Positions 51,672 to 60,446 of a stretch of DNA of 64,000 nucleotides are shown here, piece after piece. The stretch lies in contig NZ_QUQV01000002.1 in the NCBI RefSeq assembly GCF_003400205.1, positions 62,001 to 126,000 on the forward strand, read 5' to 3'. The notes under the pieces are model-generated. The model saw only the letters and a program-made list of their open reading frames with translations. It did no database searches and was not told the origin of the DNA. Position 1 is the first letter of the stretch. Each line of letters opens with the position of its first letter. The stretch is from Bacillus sp. HNG. Its GTDB lineage: Bacteria; Bacillota; Bacilli; Bacillales; Bacillaceae_L. Both the position numbers and the translations under genes were made by a program.

Positions 51672-52955
51672 TTACTTTACTGAGTCTACTTTACAACTTA
51701 CCGCACCAATAGCAGCCTGGCGCTCATTCCATGTCATTGGAGGTAACCCACTTGGGACTTCAACCATCTCAATCGCTCCATCAACCGGACATACGATTGA
51801 ACATAGGTTACAGCCAACACAGTCTTCCTCTCTAACCTTTAGGATGTTGTAGCCATTTCCATCCTTAAGCATATCAATACATTGATGTGACGTATCTTCA
51901 CATGCAATATGACATTTATTACAATTTATACAAATATCGTTATTGATACGGGCTACTATTTTATAGTTAAGATCAAGGTCACCCCAATCAGAATACTTTG
52001 GAACCGTCTTTCCAACAATATCCATAACCGAAGCAATCCCTTTTTGATCGAGATAATTATCCAACCCTTCGATCATGTCTTCCACAATTCTAAAGCCATG
52101 ATGCATTGCTGCCGTACACACTTGAACTCCAGAGGCACCCATCAGCATATATTCGACCGCATCCTGCCAGGTTGAAATTCCACCAATCCCAGAAATCGGG
52201 ATATTGATATGTGGACTTCTAGCACATTCAGCGACCATATTGAGGGCAATCGGCTTTACAGCAGGACCACAATATCCGCCATGCGCACCCTTACCTCCGA
52301 CATGTGGAATCGTGTTCCATGTATCTAAATCAACTCCTGCTAAACTATTAATGGTGTTGATCATGCTAATCGCATCAGCACCACCACGAGTAGCAGCCTC
52401 CGCAGTAGCTGTGATATCCGTAATATTTGGCGTTAGCTTAACAATGACGGGCGTTTGCGCTACCTCTTTTACCCAATAGGTTTGTTGCTCTACAAGTGAA
52501 GGTACCTGGCCAGATGCCGACCCCATTCCTCTTTCAGCCATGCCATGTGGACAGCCAAAGTTGAGTTCTAAACCATCTACGCCCACTTCTTCCACTCTTT
52601 TTACAATTTCGTGCCACTTTTCTTGTTTTGGTTCAACCATCAATGAAGCAATAATCGTATGATTCGGAAATAGCTTCTTTGTTTCTTTGATCTCTTTTAA
52701 GTTAACCTCAATAGGTCGATCTGAAATTAACTCAATATTGTTAAAGCCCGCCACTCTTTGCCCATTGAAGCTTACTGCTCCAAATCGTGAGGTAACATTC
52801 AAAATCGGGTCACCTAATGTCTTCCATACCGCTCCGCCCCATCCAGCATCAAATGCACGTTGGACTTGATAACCGGAATTTGTTGGAGGAGCAGATGCTA
52901 ACCAAAACGGATTAGGGGATTCGATCCCTGCTAGATTAATTCGTAAATCTGCCAT
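51672..52955 (-). CDS. preA: NAD-dependent dihydropyrimidine dehydrogenase subunit PreA
   Basis: Reduces uracil or thymine to the 5,6-dihydro form with electrons from PreT. It has 427 residues: a FMN TIM barrel (1-320) like dihydroorotate dehydrogenase, with NFGCPHGMAERGMGSASGQVP, and a C-terminal ferredoxin domain with two [4Fe-4S] motifs (CINCNKCHIAC at 342-352 and CVGCNLCSIVC at 379-389). The loop where mammalian DPD has its active Cys (ACGQ) reads ASGQ here. It follows preT by 29 bases. Confidence 0.93.
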   Translation of the reverse strand: MADLRINLAGIESPNPFWLASAPPTNSGYQVQRAFDAGWGGAVWKTLGDPILNVTSRFGAVSFNGQRVAGFNNIELISDRPIEVNLKEIKETKKLFPNHTIIASLMVEPKQEKWHEIVKRVEEVGVDGLELNFGCPHGMAERGMGSASGQVPSLVEQQTYWVKEVAQTPVIVKLTPNITDITATAEAATRGGADAISMINTINSLAGVDLDTWNTIPHVGGKGAHGGYCGPAVKPIALNMVAECARSPHINIPISGIGGISTWQDAVEYMLMGASGVQVCTAAMHHGFRIVEDMIEGLDNYLDQKGIASVMDIVGKTVPKYSDWGDLDLNYKIVARINNDICINCNKCHIACEDTSHQCIDMLKDGNGYNILKVREEDCVGCNLCSIVCPVDGAIEMVEVPSGLPPMTWNERQAAIGAVSCKVDSVK

Positions 52956-52984
52956 CGATAAACCTCCTTTTGCCTTATCAATTA

Positions 52985-54355
52985 TTACGCGATCTCAGAT
53001 ACTGCACCAAACATTGCCTTATGAATTGCATATGCCGCATCCTTGCCTTGCTGTGCAGCAGAAACAACCATTGCTTCTCCTTGACCCTTACCAAAAATCA
53101 CATCCCCACAAGCAAATACTTTTTTATTAGATGTTTGAAGAGTCTCTTGATTAATTTTTACAACTCCTCCATCATGCTCAAGATCAAACTGTTCAATAAG
53201 TTCTATATATCTTGTTTGCCCAATTGCCTTAATAACCACATCAACCTCTAGAATGAACTCAGACCCCTCAACTGGTATAGGACGTCTTCTGCCATCTTCT
53301 CCTGGCTCACCGAGCTCCATTTTGATGCACTCAATTGCTTTAACGCGTCCTTGTTCATCCCCGATGATTTTCTTAGGCGCTGTTAACCATCGAAATTCAA
53401 CACCATCTTGTTTGGCAAATTCATATTCAAAATCATAGGCCGTCATTTCTTCAATCGTTCTTCTATAGAGGATTTTTACGTTTTCTGCCCCTAACCTGAC
53501 TGAGCATGTCGCACCATCAATCGCTGTATTCCCAGCACCTACAACAACAACCCTACTGCCTAGAAATCGATCTGATATTGGCTTTGTTTTTGTTTCTTTT
53601 ACAAACTCAATCGCATCATATACCCCTTCTAATTCTTCACCAACGATGCCAAGGGAAGGTACCTTTGACATTCCAATTGCTAGAATGACAGCATCGAAGT
53701 TTTCAAGGATCTCATCTACAGAAATATCCCCACCAACTCTAGTATTTGTGCGTATTTTCACATCTAAGCTTTCTACTTGCTTAACCTCCCAGTATGAAAT
53801 TCCCTGTGGAAGTCTAAACGAAACGATACCATATGTGTTCAAACCGCCAGCCTTCTCTTCTGCTTCAAAAATGGTAACATCATAGCCAAGTAATCCGAGT
53901 TCTCTGGCAGCTGAAAGTCCTGCAGGACCACCCCCGACAATGGCAACTGATTTCCCATTTTTCTTACCCGGATCAAATAGTATCTGTTCATTTCGGATTG
54001 CCCAATCTGTAGCGTATCTTTGTAAATCACCAATCATGATTGGTTTGGTGGAATGATTTAAGACACAAGCCCCCTCACAAAGCTCCTCTGTAGGGCAAAC
54101 ACGGGCACAGCTTGCACCGATAGGGTTAGATGTCATAATTGTTTTTGCTGATCCTTTTAGATTTCCAGAAGCGATTTTTTTAATAAAGGTAGGGATGTCT
54201 ATTCCAGTAGGGCATGCAGTTATACAGGGGGCATCATAGCAATAAAGGCAGCGATTGGATTCTTCAATAGCTTCACGGTTCGTTAGTGCAGGGTTCACTT
54301 CATTAAAATTCATTTTTAAATCCTGATACGAAATTCTTACGTTTGAATGACTCAT
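52985..54355 (-). CDS. preT: NAD-dependent dihydropyrimidine dehydrogenase subunit PreT
   Basis: The 456-residue flavoprotein that takes electrons from NAD(P)H to PreA. The N-terminus has Cys ligands for two iron-sulfur clusters (CLYCYDAPCITACP and CARVCPTEELCEGAC). An FAD motif (VAIVGGGPAGLSAA) and a NAD motif (VVVVGAGNTAID) follow, as in the glutamate synthase small chain. First gene of the unit preT-preA-hydA. The 5' region carries a hairpin and a cre-like site. Confidence 0.94.
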   Translation of the reverse strand: MSHSNVRISYQDLKMNFNEVNPALTNREAIEESNRCLYCYDAPCITACPTGIDIPTFIKKIASGNLKGSAKTIMTSNPIGASCARVCPTEELCEGACVLNHSTKPIMIGDLQRYATDWAIRNEQILFDPGKKNGKSVAIVGGGPAGLSAARELGLLGYDVTIFEAEEKAGGLNTYGIVSFRLPQGISYWEVKQVESLDVKIRTNTRVGGDISVDEILENFDAVILAIGMSKVPSLGIVGEELEGVYDAIEFVKETKTKPISDRFLGSRVVVVGAGNTAIDGATCSVRLGAENVKILYRRTIEEMTAYDFEYEFAKQDGVEFRWLTAPKKIIGDEQGRVKAIECIKMELGEPGEDGRRRPIPVEGSEFILEVDVVIKAIGQTRYIELIEQFDLEHDGGVVKINQETLQTSNKKVFACGDVIFGKGQGEAMVVSAAQQGKDAAYAIHKAMFGAVSEIA

Positions 54356-54378
54356 AGATTTACCTCCTTTTTATAGTG

Positions 54379-54415
54379 AAAATTGCAAATGACAGAGGCA
54401 CTTTTTTGCAATTTT
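54379..54415 (-). promoter_or_regulatory. Leader hairpin of preT
   Basis: AAAATTGCAAA (54379-54389) and TTTGCAATTTT (54405-54415) form a perfect 11-bp stem with a 15-base loop, 24 bases upstream of the preT start. It may be an operator or an RNA hairpin. Confidence 0.5.
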
Positions 54416-54429
54416 AAAAGCTTACAAAC

Positions 54430-54443
54430 AGTAAGCGTTTTCA
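54430..54443 (-). promoter_or_regulatory. cre-like site upstream of preT
   Basis: Minus-strand TGAAAACGCTTACT matches the CcpA consensus except the last base. It is about 75 bases upstream of the preT start. The gap 54356-54666 also holds the leader hairpin and the terminator at 54581. Confidence 0.55.
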
Positions 54444-54580
54444 TATTTTTCTAACATTCATGATGAAAACATAAACATTGTCCTAAAAATATGAACTTTG
54501 TGTCTATTTTACTTTCTTCTAGGTATGATTGCATTATACAGAGTGTTAAAAGATATAAGCTGTTTTCCACTCATAATGTA

Positions 54581-54641
54581 AAAAAAGAGCGATAGTTTTG
54601 AATCACACTCATAGTGATTTTCAAAACTACGCTCTTTTTTT
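54581..54641 (-). terminator. Long bidirectional terminator
   Basis: AAAAAGAGCG..AGTTTTGAA pairs with TTCAAAACT..CGCTCTTTTT, with an inner CACT/AGTG stem. Serves the gene ending at 54667. Confidence 0.85.
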
Positions 54642-54666
54642 AGATTCCAATTTCTATTTCGAGGAA

Positions 54667-55026
54667 CTACTTTACAATCGCTTCCTTATAGATCAACTTA
54701 TTTACTGTCAAACTATACGTATCAAAAAATTCACTCTTAAACGATTCCCACTCACCTAGGGAATCATAATATTTTGCCATTGTATTTTTCGTGCCAACCT
54801 TTTTTCCTCTAACTGTAAATTCTTTTGATGGGTAGTAATGGACCTCTCCATTTTTTTTCAGTTTTAATGGAATGATAACAGAAAAATCAATGCCCATCTT
54901 TTTATCGCGTACCACCATCTTCTTGGTAACATTATTCTCCGTTCTTTTGATTACCTGTGTTAAACATAGAGCTCGCTCATTTTCAAAAGCAAATCGGTTA
55001 GAACCCTTACTTTTTACATTAATCAT
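54667..55026 (-). CDS. Hypothetical protein (119 aa)
   Basis: Soluble, Lys-rich protein of 119 residues starting at 55026 behind GGAGGTCGG. Beta-type pattern: FSVIIPLKLKKNGEVHYYPSKEF in the middle, with a helical end. No signal peptide or membrane segment. I do not recognise a family; it is monocistronic. Confidence 0.6.
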   Translation of the reverse strand: MINVKSKGSNRFAFENERALCLTQVIKRTENNVTKKMVVRDKKMGIDFSVIIPLKLKKNGEVHYYPSKEFTVRGKKVGTKNTMAKYYDSLGEWESFKSEFFDTYSLTVNKLIYKEAIVK

Positions 55027-55120
55027 TTATCCGACCTCCTCAGGTAGTAACTACTCTAATCATAACACATTAAAAATATAAAGCGAATTCATGAGGGAAA
55101 ATCCCAGCTTGACAAAATGA

Positions 55121-55153
55121 AAAAAGGATGAAATCCAGTTGATTTCATCCTTT
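55121..55153 (-). terminator. Terminator of the DUF5667-like gene
   Basis: AAAGGATGAAAT pairs with ATTTCATCCTTT; T run on the minus strand. Confidence 0.85.
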
Positions 55154-55179
55154 GAATAAATAATCCGTTACTTTAAAAT

Positions 55180-56451
55180 TTAGTTTTTACCATTACCATT
55201 GCCGTTGCCATTGTTTCCATGGCCGTTGCTGTTTCCTTTGTTCCCTTGGCCATTGCCATTGTTTTTACCTGCATTTTGATTTTGGTGATTTTGCTTTTGT
55301 TCTTTAGCCTGTTGTTGTTTCTCAGCTTTTTTCGCTTGTGCTTGTTGTTGCTTCTCTTGTGCTTTTTGCTGAGCTTGTTCACGCTTTTCATTTACTTTTT
55401 CTTGTTTCTTTTCACCTACAGGAGCAGGAGCGGCTACAACAGGTTGAACTTCTGTTTCAGTTGTTTCTGTTTCTTCGACTACTGGTCCTGTCGCTACTTC
55501 CTCAACTACTTCTTCTTGCTCTACAACTGGTTCTTCAGTTGTTTCTTCAATCGCTTTTTCTTCTTGTTTAGCTGCAAATTTTGCTGCTTTTTTCTCTAGT
55601 TTTGCAAGTTTTTTATCTAATTTTGCAAATGATTTTTGAATATTTTTCATTAATGCTTGTTGAGCAGTTGGATTTTTAACGTGTGCTAAAGCAGCAGATA
55701 ATGCATCAATGTTATTTGCAAGCTTTACTTCTACTTCTGTTTCCACAGAACCCTCAACTACAGTTTCTTCTACATCATCTTCTGCCACTACTTCTTCAGC
55801 ATCAGATGTTTCTTCTTCAACTGCATCTTCTTCTTTTACTTCTGTTTCTTCAGTTGCAGGCTCTTCAGACTCTGTTAAACTTTCAGTTGCAGCTTCTTGA
55901 GTTTCGATTGCTTTTTGAAGAAGTTCTTCAGCTTCTTCTGTTTTACCTTCAGCAAATAAAGCATTTGCTTCCGCGATGCGCTCAGCCGCAAATTCAGCTA
56001 ATAGTTTTGCTTCCTTATAATCATCAACAGTTACTGCAAGACGTACTTTTTCGATCATAAGTTTTACAAAATAAAAGAAATCTCCAGGTACTAAAGAAGG
56101 TGCTTTTTCAGCTTGAACTTCCTCTTCAGTTGTCTCTTCTTCTACAACTTCTTCATCTTCTGTTGCCTCTTCTTCAGAAGCTTCTTCCTCAATTACCTCT
56201 TCGTCTTCAACTACTTCTTCTGTAGCTTCTTCACCTTCAGTTACTTCTTCAGTTGCCTCTACGTTTTCTTCGACTACTTCATCCTCAGCTACGACATCTT
56301 CAGCCGTACCGTAATTAACCGGGATTTCTTCGACAACTGTTTCTTGTGTTCCGTCTTCGTTAGCAAATGCAGCAGGTGTTGCTAATGAAAGAATAAGTGC
56401 TGATGCTACTGTACCGCTAATGATAGACTTCTTGAACTTGCGCTTTGTCAT
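55180..56451 (-). CDS. Secreted acidic DUF5667-like protein
   Basis: A 423-residue exported protein. A signal peptide (about 1-30) is followed by a long Glu/Val-rich acidic stretch (35-115), a DUF5667-like helical domain (about 117-190; SLVPGDFFYFVKLMIEKV-type start), a second acidic run, a helical Lys-rich segment, then a Gln/Lys coiled-coil-like region and an Asn/Gly repeat tail (GNGNGNGNGKN). DUF5667 proteins are cell-surface or spore-associated in Bacillus; the function is unknown. Low complexity makes the middle and end hard to align. Confidence 0.8.
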   Translation of the reverse strand: MTKRKFKKSIISGTVASALILSLATPAAFANEDGTQETVVEEIPVNYGTAEDVVAEDEVVEENVEATEEVTEGEEATEEVVEDEEVIEEEASEEEATEDEEVVEEETTEEEVQAEKAPSLVPGDFFYFVKLMIEKVRLAVTVDDYKEAKLLAEFAAERIAEANALFAEGKTEEAEELLQKAIETQEAATESLTESEEPATEETEVKEEDAVEEETSDAEEVVAEDDVEETVVEGSVETEVEVKLANNIDALSAALAHVKNPTAQQALMKNIQKSFAKLDKKLAKLEKKAAKFAAKQEEKAIEETTEEPVVEQEEVVEEVATGPVVEETETTETEVQPVVAAPAPVGEKKQEKVNEKREQAQQKAQEKQQQAQAKKAEKQQQAKEQKQNHQNQNAGKNNGNGQGNKGNSNGHGNNGNGNGNGKN

Positions 56452-56577
56452 GTATTAGTTCCCCCTATATTTGAATTACGATAAAAGCATTCGACGAAAG
56501 CTGACAAGTATATGTCCGTCTTTTACTAGAAAAATAATATATGATTCGTAAGTCTAATGAAATGCAAAAAAATTACC

Positions 56578-56605
56578 AAAAAACCTAGTGCTAATGGCAC
56601 TAGGT
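56578..56605 (-). terminator. Terminator of mnmH
   Basis: ACCTAGTGC (56583-56591) pairs with GCACTAGGT (56597-56605); T run on the minus strand. Confidence 0.85.
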
Positions 56606-56621
56606 CGTAGTCGTTTTATCA

Positions 56622-57683
56622 TTAATTTGTTGGGGCTTTTGTTATTTTTTCAGCGATAAGTTCTTCGATTAATCTTGTGGCTTCTTCCACATTTTTCACA
56701 TGTAAGACTGTGCTGCGTTCTTCAGGTATTTGTTCAGCCGTATAGTGGTATCTCGGATCATAGTAGTATTCCAATAATAACTTCACAGCCGAATTATAAT
56801 CCCCGGTTTCAAGATCTTTTTCAATCTGTGCTGCAATCGGTGTATGAATCCTTCTTTTAATTCGTTGGAAGGCAGACATACATTCATTCGGAAATTCCCA
56901 CGGCCGATAATCTTCTAAAATGTTTAAAACCCGCTCTTCCATTGGTAGGTCAACAAAAATATGGTACCCTTGTTCTTTAATGTTCAGTAAAAAGTCAGGT
57001 AATGTTGCTCTACCGACTCGCTTGCTTTCAGCCTCCAATAGGACATATGGAGAATTTTTTAGTTCAAGTGCACGCTCCACAAACATTAGGTCAAACACTT
57101 TTTGATTATGTGGCTTTTTCCCAATCATCCCAAACACGGATCCGCGGTGGTTGGCCATCCCTTCTAAATCCATGACCGGATAGCCCTTTTCCTGAAGCTC
57201 TGTTAAAATTTTTGTTTTTCCCGAACCTGTATATCCATTTATCACTAAAGCCTTAGGCTTAAAATCGTTCTCAAGCTCTTCTAAGTTTTCCACAACCCAC
57301 GTCCGAAACCCACGAATTCCTCCAATCAGTCGTTTTGCTTTGATTCCCATTAAATCAATGAGTGTTGCGGATGTCTTACTACGCATTCCTCCGCGCCAGC
57401 AATAAACAACCTTCTCTTCCTCAGGGAGTTTTGCAAACTCCTTGATAAAGGTCGGAAGCTTGGCAGATACGATTTCAAGTCCTTTTTCCTTTGCCGCATC
57501 AGGACTTACTTGTTTATAGATCGTTCCAATTTCAGCCCGTTCTTCATCTGTAAATATCGGAATATTTACACTGCCAGGGATATTGGATTCAGCAAATTCA
57601 GAAGGTGAGCGCACATCAACAATGGCAAGTGGCTTTTCCTTCTGCAACTTCCGTAATTCTTCAACTGATATATCTTGAAACAT
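56622..57683 (-). CDS. mnmH: tRNA 2-selenouridine synthase
   Basis: A 353-residue enzyme (YbbB/SelU) that converts 2-thiouridine 34 of tRNA through a geranyl intermediate to 2-selenouridine. An N-terminal rhodanese domain has Cys95 in YCWRGGMRS, and a P-loop is at 150-157 (GYTGSGKT). The start is the ATG at 57683 behind GAAGGGAAG. No selD or other selenium gene is in the window, so whether it makes selenouridine or only geranylates is open. Confidence 0.93.
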   Translation of the reverse strand: MFQDISVEELRKLQKEKPLAIVDVRSPSEFAESNIPGSVNIPIFTDEERAEIGTIYKQVSPDAAKEKGLEIVSAKLPTFIKEFAKLPEEEKVVYCWRGGMRSKTSATLIDLMGIKAKRLIGGIRGFRTWVVENLEELENDFKPKALVINGYTGSGKTKILTELQEKGYPVMDLEGMANHRGSVFGMIGKKPHNQKVFDLMFVERALELKNSPYVLLEAESKRVGRATLPDFLLNIKEQGYHIFVDLPMEERVLNILEDYRPWEFPNECMSAFQRIKRRIHTPIAAQIEKDLETGDYNSAVKLLLEYYYDPRYHYTAEQIPEERSTVLHVKNVEEATRLIEELIAEKITKAPTN

Positions 57684-57839
57684 TGATTTTCTTCCCTTCA
57701 AACATATCTATCTACACTATGTCCACATTTTACACTCTCTATTATAAAACAGAAAAACTTCATCCGCTTAAAAAATGCAATTACAACAATTTTTAGAAAT
57801 GATAGAATTGGTATAATACGTTGGAACGGAGGATCTTTC

Positions 57840-58946
57840 ATGCTTATACCATCACTTGCTAAAAAAATTATTAACGAAGTTCGTAGATTAATTGATGAAG
57901 ATATTATTGTTGTAGATGTTTCAGGAACCATTATTGCAAGTACGGACACGAGCCGAATTGGCAACTTTCATGAAGGTGCACTTCTCGCTAGTCGAGACGA
58001 AAAGAAAATGATCATAACAAAAGAGATGGAAGATCACCTAAAAGGTGTAAAGGCTGGTATCAATTTACCTATTATGTTTAAACAAAAAGTTGTTGGAGTC
58101 ATTGGTATTACTGGAAATCCTGATCAAGTTTCTGCATATGGAGAGCTTTTGAAAAAAATGACTGAGTTGCTCATTCAAGAGAGCTATTATGCTGAACAAA
58201 TCGAAATGGAATCCCGAGCACTTGAAACCTTTGTCTTTGATTGGGTTCAAGGTAAAGAAGAATCAGGAGAATTTATCAAACGTGCGGAGCATCTAAATAT
58301 TGATATCGAAAGGAAACGTCAGGTTGTTTTTGCGTCTATTAAAAGTGAAACTGAAGTTCCAATCAGACCTATATCAAATCGACTTCAGCAAAGCACCTTT
58401 TTAAACGAAAATGAGATCTTTGTTAGATGGGGAAATGAACAGTTTCTCCTCCTGTTAACGGACCGGTCAAAAGAACAAATCCAAAAAACTCTTCAAAAAC
58501 TAAAAAAGGAAATAGAAAGCTCCTTCTCTGTTAAAATATCGTTTGGAATTGGTAGTGAGGACTACCTACTAAGACAATCTTTCGATGAAGCTGATCGAGC
58601 GCTTCAGATTGCGAAACGGACGAACTCAATCCAATTCGACGATGATTTAAAATTGGAGATGCTCATACATGAAACGAGTGGGATGGTTCAAATCGAATAT
58701 GTGAAGCGTACAATCGCTAAACTTCTGGGTGATTATGATTTGCTCCTAACCCTTCTTGAATATACTAGGCAAAACCAATCTATCAAAGATACTGCTGAGG
58801 CCCTTCATATTCACGTGAATACTCTTTCATACCGTTTTAATAAAATCGAAGAGAAAACCGGATTGCACCCAAGAAATTTTGTGGATTTAACCACCCTTTA
58901 TCTTGGAATTCTTTTATTGGATAGATCCATAAAAGTAGTCGAATAA
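57840..58946 (+). CDS. CdaR-family (sugar diacid) transcriptional regulator
   Basis: A 368-residue regulator with an N-terminal diacid-recognition domain (about 1-130, PSLAKKIINEVRRLIDEDIIVVDVSGTIIAST) and a C-terminal PucR-type helix-turn-helix (about 310-360; ESIKDTAEALHIHVNTLSYRFNKIEEKTG-like). It is directly upstream of the glycolate oxidase genes and very probably controls them; CdaR homologues respond to glycerate or sugar diacids. Start behind GGAGGATC. A terminator follows, so it is not simply co-transcribed with glcD. Confidence 0.9.
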   Translation: MLIPSLAKKIINEVRRLIDEDIIVVDVSGTIIASTDTSRIGNFHEGALLASRDEKKMIITKEMEDHLKGVKAGINLPIMFKQKVVGVIGITGNPDQVSAYGELLKKMTELLIQESYYAEQIEMESRALETFVFDWVQGKEESGEFIKRAEHLNIDIERKRQVVFASIKSETEVPIRPISNRLQQSTFLNENEIFVRWGNEQFLLLLTDRSKEQIQKTLQKLKKEIESSFSVKISFGIGSEDYLLRQSFDEADRALQIAKRTNSIQFDDDLKLEMLIHETSGMVQIEYVKRTIAKLLGDYDLLLTLLEYTRQNQSIKDTAEALHIHVNTLSYRFNKIEEKTGLHPRNFVDLTTLYLGILLLDRSIKVVE

Positions 58947-58974
58947 TCAAACGAATATTTGTAGGTTTCTACAT

Positions 58975-58998
58975 AGCGGATTCTTCCGCTTTTTTTTA
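58975..58998 (+). terminator. Terminator between the regulator and glcD
   Basis: AGCGGA (58975-58980) pairs with TCCGCT (58985-58990), followed by eight T. Confidence 0.75.
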
Positions 58999-59033
58999 TG
59001 CTTATTATAAGTAGATAATTTGGAGGCGATACC

Positions 59034-60446
59034 ATGATTGATGCACAAGCAAAACAACACTTTTTAAAAATTGTCGGTGCGGAAAACTATGATGATTCAA
59101 GTACAGGGCGACTGGTGTACTCCTATGATGCAACCCCACAGTTCCAGTCAATGCCAGATGCCGTGATTTCTCCACGAAATAAAGAGGAAATTGCGAGTGT
59201 CGTCAAGGTTTGCAATGAATTTAAAATTCCAATTGTTCCCCGTGGTTCCGGGACCAATCTTTGCGCAGGTACCTGTCCAACCGAAGGTGGAGTTGTCCTC
59301 CTTTTTAAACATTTAAATAAAATTTTGGAAATCGATGAGGAAAATTTAACCATTACGGTCCAACCTGGCGTGATCACTCAAGAGGTCACAAATGCTGTAG
59401 AAGCAAAGGGTTTGTTTTATCCACCTGACCCTGGTTCGATGAAAATATCCACAATCGGTGGCAATATCAACGAAAATTCGGGTGGATTACGCGGTCTTAA
59501 ATATGGGGTAACACGTGATTATGTGATGGGGCTTGAGGTTGTTCTAGCGAATGGTGAAATCATCAAAACCGGTGGAAAACTCGCAAAGGATGTAGCTGGA
59601 TATGACCTGACGCGGCTTTTTGTAGGTTCAGAAGGTACACTTGGCATCATTACCGAAGCTACGCTTAAGCTCATCCCCATGCCTGAAACGAAAGAAACGA
59701 TTCTAGCCCTTTATCAGGATTTGGAGGCAGCCGCCAAAACCGTTTCAAAGATTATCGCGAGTAAAATAATTCCGATTACACTTGAGTTCTTAGACCAGCC
59801 TACTCTTGAAGCAGTCGAGGCATTCGCACAAATCGGGCTTCCAACTGATGCGAAAGCCATTCTCCTTATTGAGCAGGATGGTCCAGCAGAAATTGTAAAA
59901 CGGGATATTGAGAGAATCATAGAGATTTGCAAGGAAGAAAATGCCGTTTCCGTGAAATCTGCACAATCTGAAGAAGAAGCAGATGCACTAAGGACAGCAA
60001 GACGCGCAGCTCTTTCCGCACTTGCACGGTTAAAACCAACCACTATTTTAGAAGATGCAACTGTTCCACGTTCTGAAATTGCCAAGATGGTAAAGGCGAT
60101 TGAAGAAATTGCGAAAAAATATCAACTCCGAATTTGTACCTTTGGTCACGCAGGTGATGGTAACCTCCATCCCACTTGCTTAACAGATGTCAGGGATCGT
60201 GAAGAAATTGAACGAGTGGAAAAAGCATTTGAAGAAATTTTTGAAGCAGCAATTGAACTCGGTGGAACCATCACAGGCGAACATGGTGTTGGCGTGATGA
60301 AAGCTCCATATCTTGAGATGAAATTAGGTACTGCGGGGATTGCTGCGATGCAAGCCATTAAAACAGGACTAGATCCTAATAACATAATGAATCCTGGTAA
60401 AATGTTTGCAAAAGATTCAAGAAAACGTGTGGTGGTTTCAAGATGA
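59034..60446 (+). CDS. glcD: Glycolate oxidase FAD subunit GlcD
   Basis: A 470-residue FAD-dependent oxidoreductase that oxidises glycolate (or D-lactate) to glyoxylate. The FAD_binding_4 domain has VPRGSGTNLCAG and GGNINENSGG; the C-terminal domain ends with GHAGDGNLHP, TGEHGVGVMK and NPGKMF. It starts behind TTTGGAGG at 59034. It overlaps the iron-sulfur subunit gene by four bases. There is no glcE, so it may be a two-subunit enzyme. Confidence 0.92.
   Translation: MIDAQAKQHFLKIVGAENYDDSSTGRLVYSYDATPQFQSMPDAVISPRNKEEIASVVKVCNEFKIPIVPRGSGTNLCAGTCPTEGGVVLLFKHLNKILEIDEENLTITVQPGVITQEVTNAVEAKGLFYPPDPGSMKISTIGGNINENSGGLRGLKYGVTRDYVMGLEVVLANGEIIKTGGKLAKDVAGYDLTRLFVGSEGTLGIITEATLKLIPMPETKETILALYQDLEAAAKTVSKIIASKIIPITLEFLDQPTLEAVEAFAQIGLPTDAKAILLIEQDGPAEIVKRDIERIIEICKEENAVSVKSAQSEEEADALRTARRAALSALARLKPTTILEDATVPRSEIAKMVKAIEEIAKKYQLRICTFGHAGDGNLHPTCLTDVRDREEIERVEKAFEEIFEAAIELGGTITGEHGVGVMKAPYLEMKLGTAGIAAMQAIKTGLDPNNIMNPGKMFAKDSRKRVVVSR

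Noticed and set aside
55219-56385. Several open frames on the plus strand opposite the DUF5667-like gene
   Set aside because: They are Leu/Phe/Ser-rich mirror images of the acidic and Gln-rich repeats, without ribosome sites.
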